64,000 nucleotides of DNA, from the NCBI RefSeq assembly GCF_025150085.1, contig NZ_CP102280.1:449001-513000 (forward strand). Direction: 5' to 3'. Source of the DNA: Dorea longicatena. GTDB taxonomy: Bacteria > Bacillota > Clostridia > Lachnospirales > Lachnospiraceae. This document shows positions 16,798 through 27,188 of the stretch, piece after piece (position 1 is the first letter of the stretch; every line of letters starts with the position of its first letter). The notes below the pieces were generated by a model. It saw only the letters and a list, made by a program, of their open reading frames with translations. It ran no database searches and was not told the origin of the DNA. Made by a program: the position numbers and the translations under genes.

Positions 16798-17508
16798 ATG
16801 GAAAATACGATGAAGAACTATGAGGATGTCGACAGTTGGAAGACGATCATGTTCCTGTATAATTCAGCGTTAAAAGAAGTGGGGACAAAGCTGGAGATAC
16901 TGAACGATGAATTCCAACATGTGCATAAATACAACCCGATTGAACATATTAAGACTAGGATCAAGACACCGGAAAGTATTGTAAAGAAGTTACGCAGATA
17001 CGGCTACGAGATATCAATCGAGAATATGGTAAAGTATATCAATGATATCGCAGGGGTCCGCCTGATCTGTTCCTTTACATCAGATATTTACCGGCTGGCG
17101 GAGATGATCGGTAATCAAAGCGATCTGAAAGTATTGTCGATCAAAGATTATATTAAGAATCCAAAAGAAAGTGGATATAAGAGCTACCATATGCTGGTAT
17201 CCGTACCTATTTTTCTTTCTGACAGCGTTGTGGATACTAAGGTAGAGATTCAGATCCGTACGATCGCAATGGATTTCTGGGCAAGTCTGGAGCATAAGAT
17301 TTATTACAAATTTGAAGGGGATGCTCCTGATTATATCAGCAGGGATCTGAGAGAATGTGCAGAGATGGTATCGACTCTGGATGAGAAGATGCTGTCACTG
17401 AATGAAGCAATTCAGGAATGTCTGGAGAAGCAGGAAGAGTTAAATATGAGTACAAAGACAAAAGAGAGCAACAGACAGGATCAGCGTGTCCTGCAGGGAC
17501 TTGACTAA
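16798..17508 (+). CDS. relQ: Small alarmone synthetase (RelQ/YjbM-like GTP pyrophosphokinase)
   Basis: Makes (p)ppGpp from ATP and GTP or GDP in the stringent response. It is 236 aa with only a synthetase domain, lacking the hydrolase and TGS/ACT regions of Rel. Visible motifs are RIKTPESIVKKLRR, the metal-binding NDIAGVRLIC, SGYKSYHMLV with the ribose-stacking Tyr, and EIQIRTIAMDFWASLEHKIYYK. A coiled C-terminus supports oligomerisation. Monocistronic. Confidence 0.93.
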   Translation: MENTMKNYEDVDSWKTIMFLYNSALKEVGTKLEILNDEFQHVHKYNPIEHIKTRIKTPESIVKKLRRYGYEISIENMVKYINDIAGVRLICSFTSDIYRLAEMIGNQSDLKVLSIKDYIKNPKESGYKSYHMLVSVPIFLSDSVVDTKVEIQIRTIAMDFWASLEHKIYYKFEGDAPDYISRDLRECAEMVSTLDEKMLSLNEAIQECLEKQEELNMSTKTKESNRQDQRVLQGLD

Positions 17509-17519
17509 GATACGCAGGA

Positions 17520-17540
17520 GACACTGCCGTAGGCAGTGTC
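17520..17540 (+). terminator. Terminator after relQ
   Basis: GACACTGCC-gta-GGCAGTGTC is a perfect 9-bp stem, 12 bp after the stop codon, with a TTTAA tail. Confidence 0.75.
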
Positions 17541-17677
17541 TTTAACGTTACTATAGATACGGTCTATATATAAGACGGCATATTAAGATTCCCTATTTGA
17601 AAGCCGGTGTGGTTATTTATATAATGAAAAGTAAGAGAAAAGTTTAATATGAATAAAAACAAAGGAGCCGGGAAAGT

Positions 17678-18337
17678 ATGTTTGTAGATACGCATATGCA
17701 CGAAATGACCTGTTCAAAAGACAGTTTCTTAAAATTAGAAGAGATGGTAGAAATTGCCAGAGAGAAAGGTCTCGGTGCAATCTGCATCACGGACCATGAT
17801 GATATGGGACTGAAAGAATATGCAGCAGAATATTCGAAGAAGACAGGATTCCCAATCTTTGTAGGAATTGAATTCTTTTCTCTGCAGGGAGACATTATTG
17901 CATTTGGAATTGAAGAATATCCGGATGAGAGAATTTCCGCGCAGGACTTTATTGATCTGGTAAAAGCACAGGGAGGCTTCTGCTTTGCGGCACATCCGTT
18001 CCGCAATAATAACAGAGGTCTGGAAGAGAACTTAAGGACAGTCAAAGGTCTGGACGGCCTGGAAGTCTTAAATGGAAGCACTTCTGTAGAGGCGTGCCAG
18101 AAGGCGGCGAGATATGCACAGGAACTCGGACTGTGTACGATGGGATCCAGCGACTGTCATGTACCGGAGAAAGTCGGTGCGTGTGCGACCTGGTTTCCGG
18201 AAGAAGTAAAGACAATGGAAGAGTTTATGCAAGCTCTGAAAAAAGGTGGTATGAAACCGGCATATTATGAGGACGGTGCATATCACATACTGGAGGTACA
18301 AGAGTATGGGAATGGATACCCGAAGGTAGGATTCTAA
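17678..18337 (+). CDS. PHP-domain metal-dependent phosphoesterase
   Basis: A putative phosphoesterase of 219 aa. Metal ligands of the PHP fold are seen in order: DTHMHEMTCS (residues 4-13), CITDHDDM, FVGIEFF, FAAHPFR and MGSSDCHVP. Clostridial relatives are annotated as phosphatases of small phosphorylated metabolites (for example 3',5'-bisphosphonucleotides), but the substrate here is not shown. It lies just upstream of the selenium genes, separated by a 126-bp gap, so is probably not part of that operon. Confidence 0.9.
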   Translation: MFVDTHMHEMTCSKDSFLKLEEMVEIAREKGLGAICITDHDDMGLKEYAAEYSKKTGFPIFVGIEFFSLQGDIIAFGIEEYPDERISAQDFIDLVKAQGGFCFAAHPFRNNNRGLEENLRTVKGLDGLEVLNGSTSVEACQKAARYAQELGLCTMGSSDCHVPEKVGACATWFPEEVKTMEEFMQALKKGGMKPAYYEDGAYHILEVQEYGNGYPKVGF

Positions 18338-18463
18338 GGATAGACGTTTTCAGACTTTTATATAATAATTCTATAAATTATATATTTACCTTTTCCATAA
18401 ATGATGATAGAATGAATCTATATGTGTTGATTGTGGAAATGGTGATAGAAAGGTGGAATCATT

Positions 18464-19069
18464 ATGATTACAGTTAATGCTATGGGAGACAATTGCCCAA
18501 TCCCGGTTATTAAAACCAAAAAGGCAATGGCTGCACTGACAGGACCGGAGACGATTGAAGTTCTGGTTGATAATGAGATCGCAGTGCAGAATGTAACAAA
18601 GATGGCATCTAGCTCAGGAGGAAAAGTAACTTCTGAAAAATTGGGGGATGCCGAATATAAAGTTACGATTGAAATGGAAGGAGCACCGGCAGCAGATGGA
18701 GCTGAAGCAGTATGTGCGCCGGATGCAAGAGACAATACAGTTGTTGTCGTTTCTTCTGACCGTATGGGATCTGGAAATGATGAATTAGGAAAAGTTCTGA
18801 TCAAAGGATTTATTTTTGCAGTGACACAGCTTGATACACTGCCAAAGACAATGCTTTTCTATAATGGAGGAGCAACTTTGACTACAGAAGGTTCTGATTC
18901 TCTGGAAGATTTGAAATCTCTGGAAGCACAGGGAGTAGAGATCATGACATGTGGAACCTGTCTGGATTATTATGGTCTGAAAGACAAGCTTGCAGTTGGT
19001 ACAGTAACGAACATGTACAGCATTGTTGAAACGATGGCAAAAGCAGGAAGAATCGTCAGACCATCATAA
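18464..19069 (+). CDS. yedF: Selenium-metabolism sulfurtransferase-like protein YedF
   Basis: A 201-aa two-domain protein: an N-terminal TusA-like domain with the active Cys11 (DNCPIP, the CPxP motif) and a C-terminal DsrE-like domain holding TCGTCLDYYG. YedF of this length is characteristic of Sec-using organisms and is thought to help deliver or detoxify reactive selenium. Directly upstream of selD, with a terminator-like hairpin between them. Confidence 0.93.
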   Translation: MITVNAMGDNCPIPVIKTKKAMAALTGPETIEVLVDNEIAVQNVTKMASSSGGKVTSEKLGDAEYKVTIEMEGAPAADGAEAVCAPDARDNTVVVVSSDRMGSGNDELGKVLIKGFIFAVTQLDTLPKTMLFYNGGATLTTEGSDSLEDLKSLEAQGVEIMTCGTCLDYYGLKDKLAVGTVTNMYSIVETMAKAGRIVRPS

Positions 19070-19089
19070 ATTAGTTACATACCTGGATA

Positions 19090-19131
19090 AAAAGCCGGAT
19101 TCCTGAAGTAAGATACAGGGGTTCCGGCTTT
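19090..19131 (+). terminator. Hairpin between yedF and selD
   Basis: AAAGCCGGA-ttCCTG pairs with CAGGgg-TTCCGGCTTT, then TCTTG. It is either a full terminator or an attenuator that lowers transcription into selD. Confidence 0.6.
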
Positions 19132-19236
19132 CTTGTACTACGGCGTATGTATAATGAATACAAAAGAGTCTGCATGACAGTTCATCGACTGTACTGCCTC
19201 TGAAGAAAGGTATGAAAAACAGGAGGAGTAAAAAGA

Positions 19237-20277
19237 ATGAAATCAGATGTAAAATTAACGAGTTTAAGCAAAACAGCAGGTTGAGCGGCCAAGATTGGTC
19301 CGGAGACCCTTGCTCAGGTTCTGAGTAAGCTGCCAAAATTTGAGGATGACAATTTAATAGTAGGAATCGAGACTTCCGATGATGCTGCCATCTACAAAGT
19401 GACAGATGATATTGCGATGATTCAGACGGTTGATTTCTTTACTCCGATTGTGGATGATCCATATATGTTCGGACAGATCGCCGCTGCCAACTCGCTCAGT
19501 GATGTATGGGCGATGGGAGGAGAACCGGCGGTAGCCCTGAACATCGTAGGTTTCCCGAATTGCCTGGATCCGGCGATTCTCGGCGATATCCTTGCGGGAG
19601 GCGCAGACAAAGTAAAAGAAGCAGGTGCAGTATTAGTCGGAGGACATTCGGTACAGGATGATGAACCGAAATACGGTCTCTGCGTATCCGGATTCGTTCA
19701 CCCGGATAAGATCTTTAAGAACTACGGCTGCAGACCGGGAGATATATTGATTCTTACAAAACAGATCGGAAGTGGTATCGTGAATACTGCGATCAAAGCA
19801 GAGATGGCATCGCCATCGGCAATCCGCGAGGCACAGACGGTCATGGCATCCTTGAATAAGATAGGCAAGCAGGTTGTGGAAAAGTATGATGTTTCCGCAT
19901 GTACGGATATCACTGGATTTGGACTGCTTGGACATTGTGTTGAGATGGCATCGGCAAGTGATGTGACATTTGAACTCAGTGTGCATGACATTGCGTATCT
20001 TCAGGATGCATACGATTATGCGAAGATGGGTCTTGTTCCGGCAGGAGCTTATAAGAATAAGAGATATTCGATCAATCAGGTGGAAGTTGGTTCGGTAGAA
20101 GAGACATACTTAGATCTTCTCTATGATCCACAGACTTCCGGCGGACTTCTCATCAGTGTTTCGCCTAAAGAATACGAGAATATGATGAGAGACTTCAGAG
20201 CATCAGGACTGGATACAACCGTTTCCGTAATCGGAACAGTTGCACCAAAGAGTGATAAGCTGATCCGGTTATTCTAG
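19237..20277 (+). CDS. selD: Selenide, water dikinase (selenophosphate synthase), selenoprotein
   Basis: Makes selenophosphate from selenide and ATP, the Se donor for Sec-tRNA. The frame starts at ATG 19237 (GGAGG upstream) and reads through an in-frame TGA at 19282-19284 as Sec16 in TAG-U-AAK, the position of the catalytic Cys17 of the E. coli GCGCKI motif. The rest matches SelD throughout (ETSDDAAIY, VGGHSVQDDEPKYG, CTDITGFGLLGH, YDPQTSGGLL). The product is 346 aa. A gene caller ignoring Sec would start at 19399 and lose the active site. Next gene selA begins 39 bp later. Confidence 0.96.
19282..19315 (+). other. UGA-Sec codon and candidate SECIS hairpin of selD
   Basis: Just after the UGA, GAGC (19283-19286) can pair with GCTC (19312-19315) and an inner GGTC-cgga-GACC hairpin forms at 19297-19308. 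The fold is weaker than that of prdB, and the true SECIS geometry is not certain. Confidence 0.5.
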
Positions 20278-20316
20278 ATATGAAGTCATAAAAGAATGAC
20301 AGAATGGAGAAACATA

Positions 20317-21729
20317 ATGAATAAGAATGTATTATACCGGAGTATCCCAAAAGTAGATATTCTTCTGGCGGATGAAGGAATCAAAGTATTGATAGAGGCC
20401 TACAGCCGTGAAAGTGTAATGGAAGCGATCCACAGTGAGATGGAAAAGCTCCGTGCATATATCGGAACATGCGATGATGAAGAAAAAGCAAAACACCAGA
20501 TCGCATTACTGAATGAAAATATAGCAAAAGCCGTTGCGGCAATGCATACACCGAATATGAAAAAGGTGATCAACGGAACCGGAACGATCCTGCATACGAA
20601 TCTCGGACGTGCACCGATCAGTTACGAACACATGATGAAAGCAGCAGAGATCGTCAGTGGGTATTCCAATCTGGAATACAATCTGGAAGCAGGAAGAAGA
20701 GGAGAGCGTTATTCGCATTTTGAAAAGCTTCTGTGTAAATTAACCGGCGCAGAGGCTGCCATGGCGGTCAATAATAATGCGTCTTCGGTACTTCTGATCT
20801 TAAGTTCTCTGGCAAAAGGCGGAGAAGTAATCGTTTCCCGCGGGGAGCTGATCGAGATTGGTGGTAAATTCCGCATTCCGGATGTGATGGAACAGAGCGG
20901 TGCAAGCCTCGTGGAAGTCGGAACGACGAACAAGACACATTATGAGGATTATGAAGAAGCAATCACAGAAGAGACGAAAGCTCTTCTGAAGGTACACACC
21001 AGTAACTACCGTATTGTTGGATTTACAGAAAGTGTGGGAATTGATGAACTGGTACCGATTGCGAAGGAACATGAGATTCCGGTTGTGGAAGATCTCGGAA
21101 GCGGTGTGCTGATCGACCTGGAGAAATACGGTCTGACACATGAGCCGACCGTACAGGAATCCATCGCACATGGTGCGGATGTGGTATGTTTCAGCGGTGA
21201 CAAGCTTCTTGGAGGACCACAGGCGGGAATTATCATCGGTAAGAAGAAGTACATCGATATGATGAAGAAGAACCAGCTTACCCGTGCACTTCGTATTGAT
21301 AAATTTACGGCGGCAGCACTGGAAATGGTTCTGATGGAATACCTGTCAGAAGAGACAGCTGTTCAGAACATCCCGGTATTGCGTATGATTGCAACGCCTT
21401 TAGAAGAGATTGAAAAAGAAGCCAGAAGCTTTGTGCGTATCTTGCGTCACACTGGAATGGATGCAAAGATTCAGATGGTATCCTGTGAATCACAGATCGG
21501 CGGCGGATCCCTTCCACTTGAGCGGATGGAAAGCCGTGCAGTTGCAATCCAGCCAAATGGCATGAGTGTTGCAGAGATGGAAGAGAAGATGCGTCATCTG
21601 GAGATCCCGATCATTCCGAGAACGATCAATGACAGTATCTGTCTGGATGTCAGAACGATCGAACGCAAGGATTATAAAATGATTGCAGCAGAGCTTGCAG
21701 AATTATTAGGAAAGAAAGAAGAACGGTAG
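20317..21729 (+). CDS. selA: L-seryl-tRNA(Sec) selenium transferase
   Basis: PLP enzyme converting Ser-tRNA(Sec) to Sec-tRNA(Sec) with selenophosphate. The PLP Lys lies in FSGDKLLGGPQAG at about residue 296. Other family blocks are NGTGTILHTNLGRAPIS, NLEYNLEAGRRGERYSH and NNNASSVLLILSSLA. ATG 20317 is preferred to 20296 because a GGAG-type SD lies between them. The product is 470 aa, the usual length. It ends one base before the selB reading frame opens. Confidence 0.96.
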   Translation: MNKNVLYRSIPKVDILLADEGIKVLIEAYSRESVMEAIHSEMEKLRAYIGTCDDEEKAKHQIALLNENIAKAVAAMHTPNMKKVINGTGTILHTNLGRAPISYEHMMKAAEIVSGYSNLEYNLEAGRRGERYSHFEKLLCKLTGAEAAMAVNNNASSVLLILSSLAKGGEVIVSRGELIEIGGKFRIPDVMEQSGASLVEVGTTNKTHYEDYEEAITEETKALLKVHTSNYRIVGFTESVGIDELVPIAKEHEIPVVEDLGSGVLIDLEKYGLTHEPTVQESIAHGADVVCFSGDKLLGGPQAGIIIGKKKYIDMMKKNQLTRALRIDKFTAAALEMVLMEYLSEETAVQNIPVLRMIATPLEEIEKEARSFVRILRHTGMDAKIQMVSCESQIGGGSLPLERMESRAVAIQPNGMSVAEMEEKMRHLEIPIIPRTINDSICLDVRTIERKDYKMIAAELAELLGKKEER

Positions 21730-21744
21730 GTGCAAAAGAAGGCT

Positions 21745-23658
21745 ATGAAGAATATTATTATCGGAACGGCCGGACACATTGATCATGGTAAGACAACACT
21801 GATCAAAGCACTGACCGGAAGAAATACAGACCGCTGGGAAGAAGAACAGCGAAGAGGAATTACGATTGACTTAGGGTTTACGTATTTTGACTTGCCGGGA
21901 GGAGACCGTGCGGGAATCGTCGATGTACCGGGACATGAGAAATTCATCAATAACATGGTTGCCGGAGTTGTCGGAATGGATCTGGTACTCCTGGTGATCG
22001 CGGCGGATGAGGGAATCATGCCGCAGACAAGAGAGCACATGGATATTCTGAACCTTCTCGGAATCGAGAAGAGTATCATTGTGCTGAATAAATGTGATCT
22101 CGTAGATGAAGAGTGGCTGGAGATGATGGAAGAGGATGTAAGGGAAGAACTTTCCGGAACATTCCTGGAACATGCGCCGCTTGTCAAAGTATCGGCAGCG
22201 ACAGGTGCCGGCCTTGATGATCTGGTAAAAGAGATCGAACATCAGACCAGAGACGAAGTGGTACAGAAAGATATTCATACTATTCCGCGTCTCCCGATCG
22301 ACAGAGTATTTACACTTTCCGGATTTGGAACAATCATCACCGGAACACTGGTGTCCGGAACGATCACGAAAGAAGACACACTTCAGATGTATCCGGTCGG
22401 AAAAGAATGTAAGATCCGAAGCATTCAGGTTCACGGAGAAGATAAGAAAGAGTGTTACGCCGGACAACGTGTGGCGATCAACCTTTCAAATGTGAAGAAA
22501 AAAGAAATCAAGAGAGGCTGCGTACTGGCGCCTCCGAACAGTATGAAAAATACCGACCTTCTGGATGTAAAGTTAAATGTACTGGATTCTTCTGTGAGAA
22601 TCCTGACGAATCATACACGTCTGCATTTCTTTACAGGAACCAGTGAAGTGCTCTGCCGTGCGGTACTTCTGGATAAGGAAGAAATCGGACCTGGAGAAAG
22701 CGGTTATGTACAGCTTCGTATGGAAGAAGAAGTTGCGGTAAGAAGAGGAGACAAATTCGTAGTACGTTTCTATTCACCAATGGAGACGATCGGCGGAGGT
22801 GTTGTTCTTGAGCCGAATCCGAAGATCAAGAGAAGATTCCAGCCGGAAGTGATCGAAGAACTGAAGCGCAAGGAAGAAGGATCGTCCGCAGATGTTATAG
22901 AAATGCATGTGAAGAGTCATGCAGAGACCCTGATCACAGTCACGGAACTGGCCAAGCTTACGGCACTTTCGCCGGAAGAGGTGGAGCAGGATGTGAAAGA
23001 ACTGGAAGAGCAGGGCAGTATCTATGCATTTCCAATGCGGAAAGATACGTATGTATGGCACAGCGATTCTGCAAGAGAGGCAGAACGTATCCTGCTGAAA
23101 GCTTTGAAGGAATATGAAGAAACGTATCCGTACCGCTACGGAATTAAGAAGGCACAGGTACAGACCACATATTTCAAAAAGGTAAAACCAAATGTATACG
23201 ACAAGATTCTGACGCTTTTTGAAGAACAGGGAGTATTGAAACGAGTCGATGAATTTTTATGTACTCCGGAGTACGAAGTACGGAAAGACAAGATTTATGA
23301 TAAAGTGTCAAAGATCATGCTGGATACATTTGAAAAAGCAGGATTTGACTTTGCAAGATATTCCGAGGTTACATGCAAGGATGTACCACAGGATATCATG
23401 GATGACATCCTGAACATCTTATTAGAAGAAAAACAGATTGTAAAAATAAATGATGAAATGTATACGCTGACCTCTTATATGGAGACTGCGAAAGAGAAGA
23501 TCAAAGAGCATTTGAAAGAAGATCCGCTGATCACGATCGCACAGGTCAGAGACATGTTTGAGACAAGCAGAAAAAGTGCAAAACCGATCCTGGAATATAT
23601 GGACAGTATCAAGGTAACCAAGAAAACGGGAGCAGAGAGCGAAAGGGTGGCATACTAA
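21745..23658 (+). CDS. selB: Selenocysteine-specific translation elongation factor SelB
   Basis: A GTPase that carries Sec-tRNA to UGA codons and binds the SECIS hairpin. G1 is [14 protein letters not shown]2/G3 [10 protein letters not shown] and DVPGHEKF, G4 NKCDL. The EF-Tu-like domains end near residue 360. The C-terminal half is made of winged helices (about 370-637), which recognise the mRNA hairpin. ATG 21745 matches the usual family start; a GTG at 21730 is possible. Overlaps the next gene by one base. Confidence 0.95.
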   Translation: MKNIIIGTAGHIDHGKTTLIKALTGRNTDRWEEEQRRGITIDLGFTYFDLPGGDRAGIVDVPGHEKFINNMVAGVVGMDLVLLVIAADEGIMPQTREHMDILNLLGIEKSIIVLNKCDLVDEEWLEMMEEDVREELSGTFLEHAPLVKVSAATGAGLDDLVKEIEHQTRDEVVQKDIHTIPRLPIDRVFTLSGFGTIITGTLVSGTITKEDTLQMYPVGKECKIRSIQVHGEDKKECYAGQRVAINLSNVKKKEIKRGCVLAPPNSMKNTDLLDVKLNVLDSSVRILTNHTRLHFFTGTSEVLCRAVLLDKEEIGPGESGYVQLRMEEEVAVRRGDKFVVRFYSPMETIGGGVVLEPNPKIKRRFQPEVIEELKRKEEGSSADVIEMHVKSHAETLITVTELAKLTALSPEEVEQDVKELEEQGSIYAFPMRKDTYVWHSDSAREAERILLKALKEYEETYPYRYGIKKAQVQTTYFKKVKPNVYDKILTLFEEQGVLKRVDEFLCTPEYEVRKDKIYDKVSKIMLDTFEKAGFDFARYSEVTCKDVPQDIMDDILNILLEEKQIVKINDEMYTLTSYMETAKEKIKEHLKEDPLITIAQVRDMFETSRKSAKPILEYMDSIKVTKKTGAESERVAY

Positions 23659-24566
23659 TGAATTTAAAACAATTAGAAGCTTTCGTTCAGGTAGCAGAGG
23701 GAGGCAGTTTTTCAAAGGCAGCAAAACAGCTGTTTCTGACACAGCCAACCATCAGTGCACACATTTCGTCACTGGAGAAAGAACTGAATGCAAGGTTTTT
23801 TGTAAGAAATACAAAAGAAGTAAAATTATCGGATGACGGGAAAGAATTGTACCGTTACGCAAGACAGATGATCGATCTTCAGAAAAAGATCGAGGAAAGA
23901 TTTGAAACAGGAAAAAGTGAGAGCAAACATCTGATCACAATTGCGGCATCTACAATTCCGGCACAGTATCTGCTTCCGGAGATTCTGATGAAGTTCAATG
24001 AACGGTATCCGAAAGAACAGGTAAAGCTTCTTGAAACGGACAGCAGTCAGGTTGTGACCAAGATCATTGATCATATGGTAGATGTAGGATTTACCGGAAC
24101 GGTTCTGGAGAAAAAACACTGTAAATATATTCCGTTTTATAAGGATGAACTGATAGTGATCACTCCGAATACGGAGAAATATCAGGTGTTACATCAGAAT
24201 ATTGAAGATATAAGCTGGATCAGTGGGGAATGTCTGATCATGCGGGAAGAAGGATCCGGCACAAGAAAAGAAGCCGGAAAACAGCTCCGTAATGCCGGAA
24301 TCAATCTGGATAAGCTTAAGATCATTGCAAGTATTGAAAATCAGGAGACGATCAAGAAGTCGGTAAAACAAGGAATGGGAATTTCGATCATATCCAGACT
24401 TGCGGCGGAAGAAGAAGCAAAATCAGGAGATCTTCTGACATTTCCTATTCCAAAGGCAGATCAGGGACGTGACATTAACCTGGTGTATAATAAGAATTAT
24501 CAGATGTCAAAAAGTGCAGAGCGCTTTATTAAAGTGGTAAAAGAAGTATACGGAATAGAAGAATAG
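23658..24566 (+). CDS. LysR-family regulator associated with selenium metabolism
   Basis: A 302-aa LysR protein: N-terminal helix-turn-helix (FVQVAEGGSFSKAAKQLFLTQPTISAHI) and a periplasmic-binding-like effector domain. The ATG overlaps the selB stop codon (TAATG), so it is translationally coupled to the Sec biosynthesis genes. LysR genes in this position recur in Sec-using clostridia. It probably tunes selenium genes, but target and effector are unknown. Confidence 0.88.
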   Translation: MNLKQLEAFVQVAEGGSFSKAAKQLFLTQPTISAHISSLEKELNARFFVRNTKEVKLSDDGKELYRYARQMIDLQKKIEERFETGKSESKHLITIAASTIPAQYLLPEILMKFNERYPKEQVKLLETDSSQVVTKIIDHMVDVGFTGTVLEKKHCKYIPFYKDELIVITPNTEKYQVLHQNIEDISWISGECLIMREEGSGTRKEAGKQLRNAGINLDKLKIIASIENQETIKKSVKQGMGISIISRLAAEEEAKSGDLLTFPIPKADQGRDINLVYNKNYQMSKSAERFIKVVKEVYGIEE

Positions 24567-24601
24567 ATTACAGTTTATGATCTGTAGATCTAAATAATAG
24601 A

Positions 24602-24650
24602 ATAAACCCACAACATTTATAGATAATTACTATGAATGCTGTGGGTTTAT
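24602..24650 (+). terminator. Terminator after the sel operon
   Basis: ATAAACCCACA-ACATT pairs with AATG-CTGTGGGTTTAT around a loop of about 17 nt, with a T-rich tail. It separates selD-selA-selB-lysR from the next operon. Confidence 0.65.
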
Positions 24651-24806
24651 GTAATGTTTCGATTAGACGGAAAGAAGAAAATAGACTATACTAAAAGCAT
24701 ATGAAAGAGGTATGAATTTACTTAGAAATTAAATAGTATTGAATGAGCGGAATAATATTTTTATAATAAAACTTGAATCATGTGCGGTCATTAGGAGGAG
24801 ACAAGT

Positions 24807-25946
24807 ATGATATATATGGACAATGCAGCTACAACAATGCACAAACCACAGGAAGTGATCGATGCGGTAGTAAGTGCGATGAGTTCGATGGGGAATGCAG
24901 GACGCGGGGCCAGTGAAGCTGCACTCAGTGCATCCAGGATTATTTATGATACCAGGGAGGGACTGGCAAAATTATTCGGTGCAGAGAATGCAAGGCAGAT
25001 TGCATTTACATCGAATTCTACGGAAAGTCTGAATATTGCTATAAAAGGAATACTGGATCCGGGAGATCATGTGATCACAACGGTTCTGGAACATAATTCG
25101 GTGTTAAGACCGTTATATGAGATGGAGAAGAAAGGCACAGAACTTTCAGTTATAGGATGTAACGAGAAAGGAATGCCGGATATAGCTGCGATGGAGGCAG
25201 CGATAAAAGAGAATACGAAGATGATTATCTGTACCAATGGATCGAATCTTACCGGCAATTATGTAGATGTGGCAGTAATTGGGAAGATGGCGCATAAGCA
25301 CGGACTGATCTTTGTGGTGGATGCATCACAGACGGCCGGAGTATTTCCAATTGACGTACAGAAGATGGATATAGATATATTATGTTTTACAGGACACAAA
25401 GGACTTCTTGGACCTCAGGGGACAGGCGGAATATATGTAAAAGAAGGAATACAGATCAGACCGTTAAAGACCGGAGGAAGTGGAATACAGACATATAGCA
25501 AAGAACATCCGGTGCAGATGCCGACGGCTTTGGAGGCAGGTACTTTGAACGGACATGGAATTGCCGGACTTCATGCGGCACTTGGATATCTGGAAAAAAC
25601 AGGAATTGATAATATCCGCAAAAAAGAAGAAAATCTGATGTGGCGGTTCTATAACGGGGTAAAAGATGTTCCGGGCGTTAAGATTTATGGGGATTACAGT
25701 CAGAAAGAACGCTGTGCGATCGTGACGCTGAACATCGGTGATTATGATTCTTCAGAAGTGAGTGATGAGCTTCTTATGGAATATGATATTTCTACCAGAT
25801 CGGGAGGGCATTGTGCACCGCTTATGCACGAGGCGCTTGGAACGGTAGAACAGGGGGCTGTGAGATTCAGTTTCTCACATTACAACACGGAGGAAGAAGT
25901 GGATACGGCTATAAGGGCGATCCGCGAACTGGCAGAAGAACCGTAA
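24807..25946 (+). CDS. Cysteine desulfurase / selenocysteine lyase-family aminotransferase (class V)
   Basis: A 379-aa PLP enzyme releasing S or Se from Cys or Sec. DNAATT at the start, LEHNS, VVDASQTAG and the PLP Lys in FTGHKGLLGPQGTGG are canonical. The mobile-loop Cys is in RSGGHCAPLMHEAL, an arrangement of the SufS/CsdB-like group II. Position between sel genes and yedE suggests Se supply to SelD rather than Fe-S assembly. No SufU or IscU gene adjoins. Confidence 0.88.
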   Translation: MIYMDNAATTMHKPQEVIDAVVSAMSSMGNAGRGASEAALSASRIIYDTREGLAKLFGAENARQIAFTSNSTESLNIAIKGILDPGDHVITTVLEHNSVLRPLYEMEKKGTELSVIGCNEKGMPDIAAMEAAIKENTKMIICTNGSNLTGNYVDVAVIGKMAHKHGLIFVVDASQTAGVFPIDVQKMDIDILCFTGHKGLLGPQGTGGIYVKEGIQIRPLKTGGSGIQTYSKEHPVQMPTALEAGTLNGHGIAGLHAALGYLEKTGIDNIRKKEENLMWRFYNGVKDVPGVKIYGDYSQKERCAIVTLNIGDYDSSEVSDELLMEYDISTRSGGHCAPLMHEALGTVEQGAVRFSFSHYNTEEEVDTAIRAIRELAEEP

Positions 25947-26040
25947 AATATGTGATATGTGACAAGGCGTCATAAAAAAGTATGCCAGGCATATAGTTAT
26001 GGGGAAATGCAAGAAAATGAGAGTATAGGAGGAAACACAT

Positions 26041-27138
26041 ATGAATTTATCAGATTCAAAGAAAAAACTGGTACTGGCCGGTGTTGTGTGTGGTATTGTA
26101 GCGGCATGCCTTGCAACACTTGGAAATCCAGCGAACATGGCATTCTGTATTGCATGTTTTATCCGTGATACGGCGGGAGCAATGGGAATGCATCAGGCAG
26201 AAGTGGTACAGTATGCAAGACCGGAGATTATTGGTCTTGTACTTGGGGCATTTATCATTTCAATAGCAACAAAAGAATATCGCTCAACGGCGGGATCATC
26301 GCCGATGATCCGTTTTATTCTTGGTGTGATCATTATGATCGGTGCACTTGTATTCCTGGGATGCCCTCTGCGTATGGTAATCCGTATGTCGGCAGGTGAT
26401 CTGAATGCATGGGTAGCTTTCGTTGGTTTCATCCTTGGAGTGGCAACGGGAGTATTTGCATTAAAGAAGGGATTCAGTCTTGGAAGAGCACATGTAACTA
26501 ACAAAGTTAACGGAGCGGTTCTTCCGGCAATCGTGGTTGCGATTTTGATCCTTGCTACATGTACAACACTTCTGAAAGCGAGCCAGGCAGGACCGGGAAG
26601 CATGCATGCACCGATTATTGCATCTTTGATCGGAGGTCTTGTATTTGGAGCATTTGCACAGAAATCAAGAATGTGCTTTGCAGGAAGTATCCGGGATATT
26701 ATCCTGATGAAAAACTTTGATCTTATCAGTGTCATTGCGGGACTTTTTGTAGTGATGCTTGTATTTAATCTTGCAACAGGACGTTTCGTGCTTGGATTTG
26801 ATACACCTGGAATTATTGCGCATTCTGAACATCTGTGGAATATTCTTGGAATGTACACAGTTGGATTCGCAGCTGTACTTGCAGGAGGATGCCCATTAAG
26901 ACAGCTGATCCTTGCGGGACAGGGATCTTCTGATTCGGCGGTAACCGTAGTCGGAATGTTTGTGGGAGCTGCAATGTGCCATAACTTCGGACTTGCGGCA
27001 AGTGGAACTGCACTTAATCCTGAGACGAAAGAAGTAGTGGCAGGTGCAGTACCATTGAATGGTAAGATTGCATGTATTATCTGTATTGTGATTTGCTTTA
27101 TTATCGCATTTACGAATAAGAGAGAAGAAACAAAATAA
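26041..27138 (+). CDS. yedE: YedE-family putative selenium transporter
   Basis: A 365-aa polytopic membrane protein of the YeeE/YedE superfamily. The conserved Cys-Pro or Cys-Gly motifs in membrane segments are visible: FLGCPLRMVIRM, KSRMCFAGSIRD and AGGCPLRQLILAGQG. The long YedE form that is linked to Sec-using genomes is thought to import a selenium compound. It precedes a TusA-like and a DUF3343 gene, forming the trio usual for this function. Confidence 0.92.
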   Translation: MNLSDSKKKLVLAGVVCGIVAACLATLGNPANMAFCIACFIRDTAGAMGMHQAEVVQYARPEIIGLVLGAFIISIATKEYRSTAGSSPMIRFILGVIIMIGALVFLGCPLRMVIRMSAGDLNAWVAFVGFILGVATGVFALKKGFSLGRAHVTNKVNGAVLPAIVVAILILATCTTLLKASQAGPGSMHAPIIASLIGGLVFGAFAQKSRMCFAGSIRDIILMKNFDLISVIAGLFVVMLVFNLATGRFVLGFDTPGIIAHSEHLWNILGMYTVGFAAVLAGGCPLRQLILAGQGSSDSAVTVVGMFVGAAMCHNFGLAASGTALNPETKEVVAGAVPLNGKIACIICIVICFIIAFTNKREETK

Positions 27139-27188
27139 GATTGAAATATGCTTAAATACATAGTATTCTAGGAAAGAAGGAATTAAAT

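Noticed and set aside
26193..27161. Long antisense open frame (322 codons) over yedE
   Set aside because: It lies entirely antisense to a well-recognised membrane protein and its Thr/Ile/Pro-rich product is typical of a reverse-frame artefact of hydrophobic genes.
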